Notes: generated by a model from the letters alone, not told the origin. Positions 1-5,396 are shown, numbered from the stretch's first letter. The stretch is 5,396 nt of DNA from an uncultured Eubacteriales bacterium (GCA_900551145.1 URUQ01000092.1:1-5396), one strand, 5' to 3'. Program-made: numbers and translations.

Positions 1-12
1 TATAAGAGACAG
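1..12 (+). other. Probable Tn5/Nextera adapter remnant at the contig edge
   Basis: The window opens with TATAAGAGACAG, identical to the last 12 bases of the 19-bp Tn5 mosaic end used in Nextera libraries. It sits at the very first base and in the orientation expected for adapter followed by insert. It is best read as untrimmed adapter rather than genome; real genomic sequence would then begin at base 13. A chance 12-base match exactly at an edge and in the correct orientation is unlikely, but the read data would be needed for proof. Confidence 0.85.
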
Positions 13-32
13 GCAAAAATGCAAATCGAACA

Positions 33-55
33 GATTAGTTACACGATTAGTACAC
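33..55. repeat. Adjacent 12/11-bp imperfect direct repeat at the 3' end of the AcnX small-subunit gene
   Basis: Plus-strand units GATTAGTTACAC (33-44) and GATTAGTACAC (45-55) lie back to back and differ by one T. Read on the minus strand, the upstream unit carries the gene's TAA stop (47-49) and the second unit supplies another in-frame TAA four codons later (35-37). It looks like a small slippage duplication of the stop region, giving a tandem stop. Confidence 0.6.
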
Positions 56-487
56 GTTGACGGTGCCGTCTTCAAGCACTTCGACGGTATCGCCCGTATT
101 GACTGCTTTGAGGAAATCTTCACCGAGAAGATCGATTGCAATCACGTTGCTGTTCTCCCAAATCTTGGCAAGAACGATTCCGCTTGCCGCAAGGCTGTCA
201 ATGTGGTCGGCAAACAAGAACGCCGCGGGATTGATACCCATCGAGCATACCGTTTGAATTACGAGGCCGCCCGTCGTCGAACCGATGGTCTGCGGAAGGC
301 AAAGTGCCTTGCCCGTGATGTCAAGTCCGAAAATGTCTTTGTTGTTTTGGTCGCTTACGATAACTTTTTTTGCATTCGTGAGCGCGCTCTTTTGGAACGT
401 TGCAAGCGTGTTTACGCCTTGTCTCGATACGACTGCCTCACCCTTGTAAGTGCCGGCTGCTATAACTCTACCCTTAAACGTTTTCAT
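47..487 (-). CDS. Aconitase X small (swivel) subunit, DUF126 family
   Basis: This 146-residue protein is the small, swivelling-domain partner of aconitase X hydro-lyases; it closes over the catalytic subunit encoded just upstream and contributes active-site residues. The family signature is visible at residues 64-74, LPQTIGSTTGG, corresponding to the usual 'LP-x-(G/x)-GS-(S/T)-x-G' loop; Ser70 is the likely catalytic serine. It is followed by the typical 'G-(I/x)-NPAA' segment at residues 84-89 and a glycine-rich beta C-terminus. The start at 487 is chosen over an in-frame ATG seven codons earlier because AAAGGAG (495-501) lies 7 nt upstream of it. The gene begins 4 nt after the large subunit's stop, so the two are co-translated. 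Length is normal for a free-standing subunit; in some bacteria the two parts are fused. Substrate cannot be deduced from this subunit. It is a soluble cytoplasmic protein with no signal peptide. Confidence 0.93.
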   Translation of the reverse strand: MKTFKGRVIAAGTYKGEAVVSRQGVNTLATFQKSALTNAKKVIVSDQNNKDIFGLDITGKALCLPQTIGSTTGGLVIQTVCSMGINPAAFLFADHIDSLAASGIVLAKIWENSNVIAIDLLGEDFLKAVNTGDTVEVLEDGTVNVY

Positions 488-491
488 AACT

Positions 492-1778
492 TCACTCCTT
501 TCCTGCAATCAAATCAAGCAAATCTGCGGTTTTGTAATATCTTGCGATACTGTACGTGCGCAATTTATTGGAACACGTGGCAATGGATTTGCCCTTTGTA
601 AGCGGGTTGTTGGTGTACATAAGCGGGCAAATGCTCGTGAGCTTTGCACCCGTTGCGACTAGACGCAAGTATGCGGGCGTCTTTTTGAATTTTTCCACTA
701 CGTCGGGAGCGGAGCAAACAATGGTTTCAAAGGCAACTCTCTTTTTGCCGCTCTCTTTGAGTGCTTTTTCAATCATATCCGTCCATTCGTTGAGTTGCGT
801 AAACGTGAGGTGCGGGCAACCGACAAACGCCATTGTCGGCTTACTGTCAGGTTTCTTCCACATATTGGGATAGCTTTTGTACACTCTTTCGAGTTCCGCA
901 TCGTCTATGACGTATACTTTTGCGTTGTCGGCAATAAGTTTGTCACCGAGTTCTTTTGCTTCGGGCGTGAGGTTGTCGATATGATAAAGTCCAACCGCAC
1001 CGTTGGATGCCGTTGCCGCACCGAAGTCTTTGAGGTATCCTTTTGCCTCGTCGTTGAGTTCGCTTCCGATCCATTTATCGAGACCGTACACGTACGGAAC
1101 GTCCTCAACCACTTTCATGCCGATTGCACTGCCGAGAATTTGTGCTTCGGGGATTTTGGTCGTCTCGACCTTGACGATCCAAGTTGCCTTTCTCCCCTCG
1201 TCTGTGAGAAGACCAAACTCGGGCACATAGCCGATAATCGATCCGAACAAGTCAAGCATACCGCTGTTTCGGTTGCAACGTGCGCCGAGAACGGAATTGG
1301 CATAAACCACCGCGCTCGATTCCGCCCAAGAGAGGATATCGCCTTTCTTGGGAACATTGCCCACTTCGTCAAGATAGCAAGCGCAAGTAAACGCGTTGGC
1401 GTCTTTAAGGCCGACTGCTTTGAGTTGCTCCTCGTATCTCTTTTGTTGAGAGTACATAACCTTCTCGTTTACGAGCCTATCAAGCAAGGAATACTTGACG
1501 TTTTCCCTATCGAGCGGGCGCGGGTCAACGGTAAACGTGCCTTGCGTCTTGATGCCGTCTGCGATGAGTCTGTCCATCGTCTTGTAGAGCGGTTTGAGGA
1601 GACCGATGCCGAAACTCGTGACAAGATGTCCCTCTTTGTGAGTCACTTCCACCATACGTTTTGCCCCGAAGATATCTCCGAACATAACGAGAGTTTCCAT
1701 AACCATTGCTTTGGTCTTGCCTTGCTTGCCGTTGAGAATATCGACTTGCTCAGGCGTGAGTTGCATATTGTATTTCAT
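492..1778 (-). CDS. Aconitase X large catalytic subunit, DUF521 family (hydroxy-acid dehydratase)
   Basis: This 428-residue protein is the Fe-S-containing catalytic subunit of aconitase X. Characterised relatives dehydrate cis-3-hydroxy-L-proline (bacteria) or mevalonate 5-phosphate (archaea). Family landmarks seen here are the N-terminal LTPEQ...LNGKQG (residues 7-20), the CYLDEVGNVPKKGD segment (134-147), the core block WAESSAVVYANSVLGARCNR (151-170), the CPH motif (321-323), SICPL (382-386) and the C-terminal SNKLRTYSIARYY (403-415). Cysteines at 132, 134, 168, 321, 355, 384 and 402 include the likely cluster ligands; C321 and C384 are the best candidates. C168 occupies a position where, from memory, Thr is usual. 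The start at 1778 is preferred over an ATG ten codons upstream because GAGGG (1783-1787) precedes it and LTxEE normally lies close to the N-terminus. The substrate is unassigned: no hydroxyproline genes are visible, and clostridia normally use the MEP rather than the mevalonate route. The neighbouring ene-reductase hints at further reduction of the product (inference). Confidence 0.93.
   Translation of the reverse strand: MKYNMQLTPEQVDILNGKQGKTKAMVMETLVMFGDIFGAKRMVEVTHKEGHLVTSFGIGLLKPLYKTMDRLIADGIKTQGTFTVDPRPLDRENVKYSLLDRLVNEKVMYSQQKRYEEQLKAVGLKDANAFTCACYLDEVGNVPKKGDILSWAESSAVVYANSVLGARCNRNSGMLDLFGSIIGYVPEFGLLTDEGRKATWIVKVETTKIPEAQILGSAIGMKVVEDVPYVYGLDKWIGSELNDEAKGYLKDFGAATASNGAVGLYHIDNLTPEAKELGDKLIADNAKVYVIDDAELERVYKSYPNMWKKPDSKPTMAFVGCPHLTFTQLNEWTDMIEKALKESGKKRVAFETIVCSAPDVVEKFKKTPAYLRLVATGAKLTSICPLMYTNNPLTKGKSIATCSNKLRTYSIARYYKTADLLDLIAGKE
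495..501 (-). promoter_or_regulatory. Ribosome binding site of the AcnX small subunit, inside the large-subunit gene
   Basis: AAAGGAG on the minus strand lies in the final codons of the large-subunit gene, with a 7-nt spacer to the ATG at 487. The large subunit's TGA stop (492-494) falls within that spacer. The arrangement implies translational coupling and a balanced subunit ratio. Confidence 0.85.
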
Positions 1779-1782
1779 AATT

Positions 1783-1787
1783 CCCTC
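1783..1787 (-). promoter_or_regulatory. Ribosome binding site of the AcnX large subunit
   Basis: GAGGG on the minus strand lies 4 nt upstream of the ATG at 1778. The spacing is slightly short, but no comparable site precedes the alternative ATGs at 1808 (upstream) or 1766 (downstream, 16 nt away), so it decides the start. Confidence 0.6.
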
Positions 1788-1830
1788 GTTTGCGCGACTT
1801 TCCGTCACACAAAATATTATTCAATCTCAA

Positions 1831-1849
1831 AACCGGACGAAATCCGATT
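1831..1849 (-). other. Small hairpin in the leader of the AcnX transcript
   Basis: On the minus strand AATCGGA, a TTTCG loop and TCCGGTT can form a 7-bp stem with one G-U pair. It lies a few bases after the predicted transcription start and about 50 nt before the AcnX start codon. No U-tract follows, so it is not a terminator. It could stabilise the 5' end of the transcript or be incidental; no known riboswitch is recognised. Confidence 0.3.
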
Positions 1850-1863
1850 GCGATTACTATTTT

Positions 1864-1892
1864 ATGTTATCATATTGATAAAAAGATATCAA
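1864..1892 (-). promoter_or_regulatory. Predicted SigA-type promoter of the AcnX operon
   Basis: On the minus strand TTGATA (1887-1892; 5/6 match to TTGACA) is followed by a 17-bp spacer and TAACAT (1864-1869; 4/6 match including the conserved first T, A and last T). A TG extended -10 dinucleotide is correctly placed one base upstream of the -10. Transcription would start near 1857, giving a leader of about 80 nt. It indicates that the AcnX genes can be expressed independently of the two upstream genes. Confidence 0.55.
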
Positions 1893-1894
1893 TA
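1873..1894. promoter_or_regulatory. Perfect 8-bp inverted repeat overlapping the AcnX promoter (probable operator)
   Basis: TATTGATA (1873-1880), six bases, then TATCAATA (1887-1894) form a perfect inverted repeat. On the minus strand one arm contains the whole predicted -35 element and the other lies in the promoter spacer, the classic place for a repressor dimer to block RNA polymerase. It is AT-rich and has no adjoining U-tract, which argues against a terminator. No regulator gene is in the window and I do not recognise the box as that of a specific family. Confidence 0.5.
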
Positions 1895-1936
1895 GCACAT
1901 TTTCAATTTATTATACAAATCTTCGATTTTTTCAAG

Positions 1937-1967
1937 AAAAAACGCCCCAAATTACAAGGAGTTAACG
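1937..1967 (-). terminator. Weak terminator-like structure after the phosphodiesterase gene
   Basis: Directly after the stop codon, the minus strand reads ACG, TTAA (bulge), CTCC, a 9-nt loop, GGGG, CGT and then a run of T (1937-1942). The stem is short, interrupted by a four-base bulge and includes a G-T pair, so termination would be partial at best. Some read-through into the AcnX genes is therefore possible. Confidence 0.27.
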
Positions 1968-1968
1968 T

Positions 1969-3069
1969 TTATGGTTTTTCAATTACGATAAAAGGGATAT
2001 TCAGTTCGTCATCGCAAAGTCCCGCGTGCATACCGACGAACGGGTGCTCGTCGAGCGCAAACGGCTCTATACACAAATCACCGGTCGCAACCGCAAGAAA
2101 ATCCCCTACGAAATCGTCAAACCTTCCATGAGGCGCACCGCTTCCGAAAATACCGCTTTCAAGCACTTCTTCGTGCGTGAGCAATATGAAATCGTTTCCG
2201 AATTCACGCTCGAATCTTTCTTTGAACGAATCTTTCATACCGCCTTTAACGAAAAACGACAACGCCCTACACTCTATTGACGGCATGCGAGTCAAGCACT
2301 CGCAAATATGCGGATAATCTAAAAGCGACACCCACCTCACATCCACTAATCCGTGGTCGGCAATTACTACAACGAGCGTATTTTTAAGGTCGTTGCAAAG
2401 GCTTTGCACGCTCTCGTCGATAAACTTAATCTGCTCGGCAACGTGAGCGTCAGTCGTGCCGTAATCGTGCATATCATGGTCGGGTTGATTCCAATAAGTA
2501 TAGATGTATTTCTTGCCTTTTTGCGCGCAAAGATTTTTGACGTTCTCACAGATTTCTTGCACGGAATCTATCTTTATCTTTGCATATCGAGAGATAAAGT
2601 ACGCTTTTGCGTTGCCCGCCTTGCTTATCTCGTCCACGAGCGTCAAGTGCGGAATATACGATTTTGCCACATTAAAAGTCGCTGCTTGCTCGTCCGTTCC
2701 GTACTCAGTATTGGGAAACACACACACGTTTTTGTCTATCTCGTCAAAGTATAACGTCCAACCGAGCCACCCGTGTTCGAGAGGCGTAAGCCCGGTTTCT
2801 ATACTCGTCGTTGCGGCGACCGTAGTGGGCGGGAAAACCGAGGATAATACTCCCTTTATATGAGAGCACAAAAACGGCGATTGCTCCTCGTGTTTTTTGA
2901 GAATTGCCGTACCCATACCGTCAAAAAGCATTACGACGACGTTCTCGTATCCCTTTGCAAGCAAAACATCCATCTCTTTGAGAGTGGAATGTTTTGCCTC
3001 TGCCCCGAAATGTTTTAGCACCGACGAGGCAAGAGATACGATAGAGTGGTCATAATCGATTTTTTTCAT
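1969..3069 (-). CDS. Alkaline phosphatase superfamily phosphodiesterase/nucleotide pyrophosphatase-like protein
   Basis: This 366-residue cytoplasmic protein has the fold and full metal-site set of the type I phosphodiesterase/nucleotide pyrophosphatase family, which hydrolyses phosphate mono- or diesters with two Zn2+-like metals. Residues that fit are D50 in LFDGMG, nucleophile T83 in FPPTTVAAT (spacing to TGL at 92-94 matches the NPP family), D197 and H201 in QPDHDMHDYG (as PDxxGH), D238-H239 in ADHGL, and H348 in MHAGL. All are present, so it should be active. There is no signal peptide or membrane segment, unlike the ecto-enzymes, which points to an intracellular substrate; which one cannot be told. 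The start at 3069 is the first ATG of the frame and begins the usual N-terminal helix. No Shine-Dalgarno sequence precedes it. It begins 41 bp after the flavoprotein gene with no evident promoter between, so the two are probably co-transcribed. Confidence 0.88.
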   Translation of the reverse strand: MKKIDYDHSIVSLASSVLKHFGAEAKHSTLKEMDVLLAKGYENVVVMLFDGMGTAILKKHEEQSPFLCSHIKGVLSSVFPPTTVAATTSIETGLTPLEHGWLGWTLYFDEIDKNVCVFPNTEYGTDEQAATFNVAKSYIPHLTLVDEISKAGNAKAYFISRYAKIKIDSVQEICENVKNLCAQKGKKYIYTYWNQPDHDMHDYGTTDAHVAEQIKFIDESVQSLCNDLKNTLVVVIADHGLVDVRWVSLLDYPHICECLTRMPSIECRALSFFVKGGMKDSFKERFEREFGNDFILLTHEEVLESGIFGSGAPHGRFDDFVGDFLAVATGDLCIEPFALDEHPFVGMHAGLCDDELNIPFIVIEKP

Positions 3070-3110
3070 ATCGATTTTAAAATTTGGTTTTATTTTATAT
3101 CGTTTGGCAC

Positions 3111-5219
3111 TTATTTGATTTTGTGGATAGCCACGTCGTAAGCGGCGGACGTCGCGTCGGCAATTCTGCCCACCTTGTTTGCGTCACCGATGACGTACAA
3201 GTTTTGGAATTTACCTTCGAGTTCCTTGCCGAGAGTGTTGACCGAGCGTGCGCCGAGCGAAAGCACCACTGCGTCGCAATCGAAGCGATAAGGCTTGCCG
3301 ACGCTCTTGACTTTTCTCTTCTTATTCAACTTGACAGGCTCGATTACGATGCCATTTTCGTCTATGGAATTGAGTTTATGCGACAAGATATAGTTCGTGC
3401 CTTTAGAGTCGAGTTTTGGAACGACGTCGTCGAGGTGTTGGAACCACATGCCCGGAGCAAGTCTGTCCGCCATTTCGACGATAGTGACTTTATTGTTATG
3501 CTCGACAAGCATTTCCGCCGTTTCGAGTCCCGTCATACCGGAGCCGATAAGCGCGATTTTCTTGTTTTCAAGCACCACGGAGCCGTCGAGAATTTGCGTT
3601 GTGGTATAGACGTTGGCGTTGTTTACACCCTCGATAGACCTCGGTCTTACCGCAGTTGCGCCCGTTGCGATAACTACTGCATAGGGATTGTAACTTGCAA
3701 TCACTTGTTCGGTTGCTTCCGTATCGAGGTGCACTTCCGCTCCGAATTTGGTTGCGTTTGTAAGCATATCTTCAACGCACCAACCGAGTTTTTCTTTCTT
3801 TGGCGGTTTGTCCGCAAGTTGAATTTGCCCGCCGATTTGATTTGTTTTTTCAAGCACGATGGGCTTAAATCCTCTGCGACCGAGCATTTCCGCACAAGTA
3901 AGTCCCGCAACGCCCGCGCCGACGATGACGACCACTCTGCCGTTGCCGTCTTTTGGGAGATTGTCAAACTCTTTCTCGCTCCCGACGGTAGGATTGACTG
4001 AGCAATATCCGTGTCCGCCGTGATAAGCGTTGTCTTGCATGCTTTGTATGCAGTATAGACAGCAAATGCAACGCTTGATTTCGTTTTCTCTGCCCGATTG
4101 TGCTTTTTGCGCAAAGTGCGGGTCTGCGATATGCGGTCTTCCGAGCGACACGAAGTCTTGCACGCCTTCTTCGAGTTGTGCTTCCGCTTGCTCCGGCGTT
4201 CTAATGAGGTTTGCAGCAATAACGGGGATATTCACCGCTTTTTTGACTTCGGCGGCAAGATATTTACGCCAACCGAGGTCGAAACTCGTAGGTTCGAGCC
4301 AATAGTTGAAAGTATCGTACGCCGCGCTCGATACGTCGATTGCGTCAACGCCCATATCCGCTATGGCTTTTGCATATTTCACACCCTCATCCATTGAATA
4401 ACCTTTGCCGGGTTTGCCGATTTTGTCGTAGAACTCGTCGATGGTAAGACGCACTACGATGGGATAATCTCCGCACTCTTTGCGGATACCCTCTATAATT
4501 TCTCTTATAAAGCGCAAGCGGTTTTCAAAACTTCCGCCGTACTCGTCAGTACGATGATTTGTATTGGGACTGAGGAATTGTTGGATAAGATATCCGTGCG
4601 TACCGTGAAGTTCCACACCGTCAACACCCGCCTTTTTGCAACGCACCGCACCATCGATAAATTGTCTTATGAGTTTTTTGACTTCGCTCTTGCTCAATGC
4701 GCGCACGCGACCGCCCGCAAAATAGCTCGGTTCACACTTGGAGGCAGACACCGACGAAAGCGCAATGTTGTGCTTTGACATAAACGGCGCAATTTTCGGC
4801 GCAATCGAAAACAACGCTTTTGGAAACTTTTTGCAAACTCTCGTAGCGGCAATGCAAAACGGAACGGTGCCGATTGCAAGACCGACGTTTTGTCTACCGG
4901 GATGGTGCAACTGTACGAAAAGTTTTGCGCCATGCTTGTGGATACGATTTGCAAATTCACGAAGACCTTCGATTTGATAATCGTGGCTTGCGCCGAGTTG
5001 AGCAAACGCCGCCGCGCCGTGCACGTCGTTGATACGGGTGATTTCCGTAATTATAAGACCGGTACCGCCCTTTGCACGCTCTTCGTAATAATCCATCAAT
5101 TGTTCGGTGGTTCTTCCGTCAAATTGACCGAATCCCATAAGCATCGGGGACATGACTATACGGTTTTTAATCTCACAATTGCCTATTTTCATAGGCGAAA
5201 ACAACATTTTATATTCCAT
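3111..5219 (-). CDS. OYE-family Fe-S flavoprotein, enoate reductase / 2,4-dienoyl-CoA reductase type
   Basis: The 702-residue protein has the two-module layout of FadH, enoate reductases and bile-acid enzymes BaiCD/BaiH: NAD(P)H passes electrons via FAD and a 4Fe-4S cluster to FMN, which reduces an activated C=C bond. Residues 1-370 form the FMN barrel, with LFSPMKIGN..IKNRIVMSPM (6-26), QLHHPGRQN (103-111), HGTHGYLIQQFLSPNTNHR (205-223), DEYGGSFENR (225-234) and a phosphate-binding SLGRPHIADP (358-367). The cluster cysteines are C384, C387, C390 and C406, with an extra C386. The FAD/NAD(P)H half has GAGVAG (434-439), GSGMTG (559-564) and a terminal VIGDA (676-680). A loop of about 55 residues (111-165) is longer than in classic OYEs. 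The start at 5219 fits homologues best, but AGAAGG lies only 2 nt before it; ATG 5207 (14 nt) and the first ATG, 5249 (no site), remain possible. It is probably soluble. Substrate specificity is not deducible; it heads the cluster behind its own promoter. Confidence 0.92.
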   Translation of the reverse strand: MEYKMLFSPMKIGNCEIKNRIVMSPMLMGFGQFDGRTTEQLMDYYEERAKGGTGLIITEITRINDVHGAAAFAQLGASHDYQIEGLREFANRIHKHGAKLFVQLHHPGRQNVGLAIGTVPFCIAATRVCKKFPKALFSIAPKIAPFMSKHNIALSSVSASKCEPSYFAGGRVRALSKSEVKKLIRQFIDGAVRCKKAGVDGVELHGTHGYLIQQFLSPNTNHRTDEYGGSFENRLRFIREIIEGIRKECGDYPIVVRLTIDEFYDKIGKPGKGYSMDEGVKYAKAIADMGVDAIDVSSAAYDTFNYWLEPTSFDLGWRKYLAAEVKKAVNIPVIAANLIRTPEQAEAQLEEGVQDFVSLGRPHIADPHFAQKAQSGRENEIKRCICCLYCIQSMQDNAYHGGHGYCSVNPTVGSEKEFDNLPKDGNGRVVVIVGAGVAGLTCAEMLGRRGFKPIVLEKTNQIGGQIQLADKPPKKEKLGWCVEDMLTNATKFGAEVHLDTEATEQVIASYNPYAVVIATGATAVRPRSIEGVNNANVYTTTQILDGSVVLENKKIALIGSGMTGLETAEMLVEHNNKVTIVEMADRLAPGMWFQHLDDVVPKLDSKGTNYILSHKLNSIDENGIVIEPVKLNKKRKVKSVGKPYRFDCDAVVLSLGARSVNTLGKELEGKFQNLYVIGDANKVGRIADATSAAYDVAIHKIK

Positions 5220-5221
5220 AA

Positions 5222-5227
5222 CCTTCT
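5222..5227 (-). promoter_or_regulatory. Ambiguous ribosome binding site of the OYE flavoprotein gene
   Basis: AGAAGG (AGGAGG with one mismatch) is the only plausible site. It is 2 nt from the ATG at 5219 and 14 nt from the ATG at 5207, so it is too close to one and too far from the other. It rules out neither, but makes the ATG at 5249 unlikely because that codon lies upstream of it. Confidence 0.45.
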
Positions 5228-5270
5228 TTTTTGCACGCACAGCGCGCATACCATATATTATTACTTAACA

Positions 5271-5299
5271 AGTATACCATAAAAACAAACACTTTGCAA
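5271..5299 (-). promoter_or_regulatory. Predicted strong SigA-type promoter of the flavoprotein-phosphodiesterase unit
   Basis: On the minus strand TTGCAA (5294-5299), a 17-bp spacer and TATACT (5271-5276) match the consensus at 4/6 and 5/6, with a TG extended -10 dinucleotide correctly placed. Transcription would start near 5264, giving a leader of about 45 nt to the preferred ATG at 5219. Flanking DNA is very AT-rich, as expected for a promoter. Confidence 0.7.
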
Positions 5300-5357
5300 G
5301 ATAAAAATTTACAAGTTAACGAATTGGGTAATTATGAATTAAAACAACTAAAAACAA

Positions 5358-5396
5358 TTAAATGCAACTTTCCCCCTTCCTCACGGTGTTTGGACT
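5358..5396 (-). other. Open 12-codon tail at the right edge, possible end of an upstream gene or of a repeat
   Basis: From the right edge the minus strand reads SPNTVRKGESCI and then TAA (5358-5360). It could be the last codons of a gene cut off by the window, or part of a dispersed element, because this stretch is abruptly richer in G/C (a C5 tract on the plus strand) than the AT-rich DNA beside it. The opposite strand also has an open frame from ATG 5362 to the edge (MQLSPFLTVFG) without a ribosome binding site. Twelve codons are too few to call a gene. Nothing else is evident between this tail and the promoter. Confidence 0.2.

Noticed and set aside
47..1778. Classical aconitase or isopropylmalate isomerase (LeuC/LeuD) identity for the two-subunit enzyme
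   Set aside because: The large/small subunit logic is similar, but the sequences carry AcnX motifs (SSAVVYANSVLGAR, CPH; GSTTGG in the swivel) and lack the typical LeuC/aconitase cluster signature.
795..1895. 366-codon open frame on the plus strand opposite the AcnX large subunit
   Set aside because: It is the antisense shadow of a well-conserved enzyme gene. It shows no recognisable domain, is rich in Cys, Arg, His and Phe, and has no ribosome binding site.
1910..1938. A perfect TATAAT (1910-1915, minus strand) as a second AcnX promoter
   Set aside because: The nearest good -35, TTGAAA, is only 14 bp away, and at 17 bp the hexamer is TTCTTG. The downstream promoter with extended -10 fits better, though a minor start here is not excluded.
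1927..1942. T6C-AA-GA6 inverted repeat as a terminator or operator
   Set aside because: It arises from adjacent T and A runs with a two-base loop; too little GC for a stable hairpin, and low complexity makes it expected by chance in AT-rich DNA.
1790..2131. 113-codon plus-strand frame across the 190-bp gap
   Set aside because: Its first half is translated AT-rich promoter DNA and its second half is antisense to the phosphodiesterase gene; no ribosome binding site precedes it.
3084..4001. 305-codon plus-strand frame opposite the flavoprotein
   Set aside because: Antisense shadow of the conserved FAD/NAD(P)H domain; its translation has no family resemblance and an odd, Cys/His/Arg-rich composition.
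5300..5357. Riboswitch or other structured leader upstream of the flavoprotein
   Set aside because: This stretch lies upstream of the predicted promoter and is simple AT-rich DNA with only a short TAATT-ATG-AATTA palindrome; no aptamer-like structure was found.

Overview
The window looks like the end of a contig from an anaerobic, fermentative bacterium, most likely an uncultured clostridial (Bacillota) lineage. The grounds are moderate GC genes with AT-rich gaps, vegetative (SigA-type) promoters, purine-rich ribosome binding sites and the protein families present. The taxon is an inference. The first 12 bases match the inner end of the Tn5/Nextera mosaic-end adapter, so genomic sequence probably begins at base 13.

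All four convincing genes lie on the minus strand, so transcription runs from right to left. From the right: (i) an AT-rich upstream region with a strong promoter (TTGCAA, 17 bp, TATACT with extended -10) at 5271-5299; (ii) a 702-residue two-module flavoprotein, an old-yellow-enzyme (OYE) barrel plus Fe4S4 cluster plus FAD/NAD(P)H domain, of the enoate reductase / 2,4-dienoyl-CoA reductase type (3111-5219); (iii) 41 bp downstream, a cytoplasmic metal-dependent phosphodiesterase/phosphatase of the alkaline phosphatase superfamily (1969-3069); (iv) a 190-bp gap with a weak terminator-like structure, a second promoter overlapped by a perfect 8-bp inverted repeat (probable operator), and a small leader hairpin; (v) the large catalytic subunit (492-1778) and (vi) the small swivelling-domain subunit (47-487) of an aconitase X (AcnX) type hydro-lyase, 4 bp apart and translationally linked.

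Working hypothesis (inference): AcnX enzymes remove water from hydroxy acids (known substrates are cis-3-hydroxy-L-proline and mevalonate 5-phosphate) and leave an unsaturated product, while enoate-reductase-like OYE flavoproteins reduce activated C=C bonds. A dehydratase next to an ene-reductase suggests a two-step conversion of a hydroxy acid to a saturated acid, possibly as an electron sink. The role of the phosphodiesterase is not evident. AcnX next to an OYE-type reductase and a phosphodiesterase is not a neighbourhood I recognise as described. Part of the cluster may lie beyond the left edge, since the second transcription unit runs to within about 35 bp of it.
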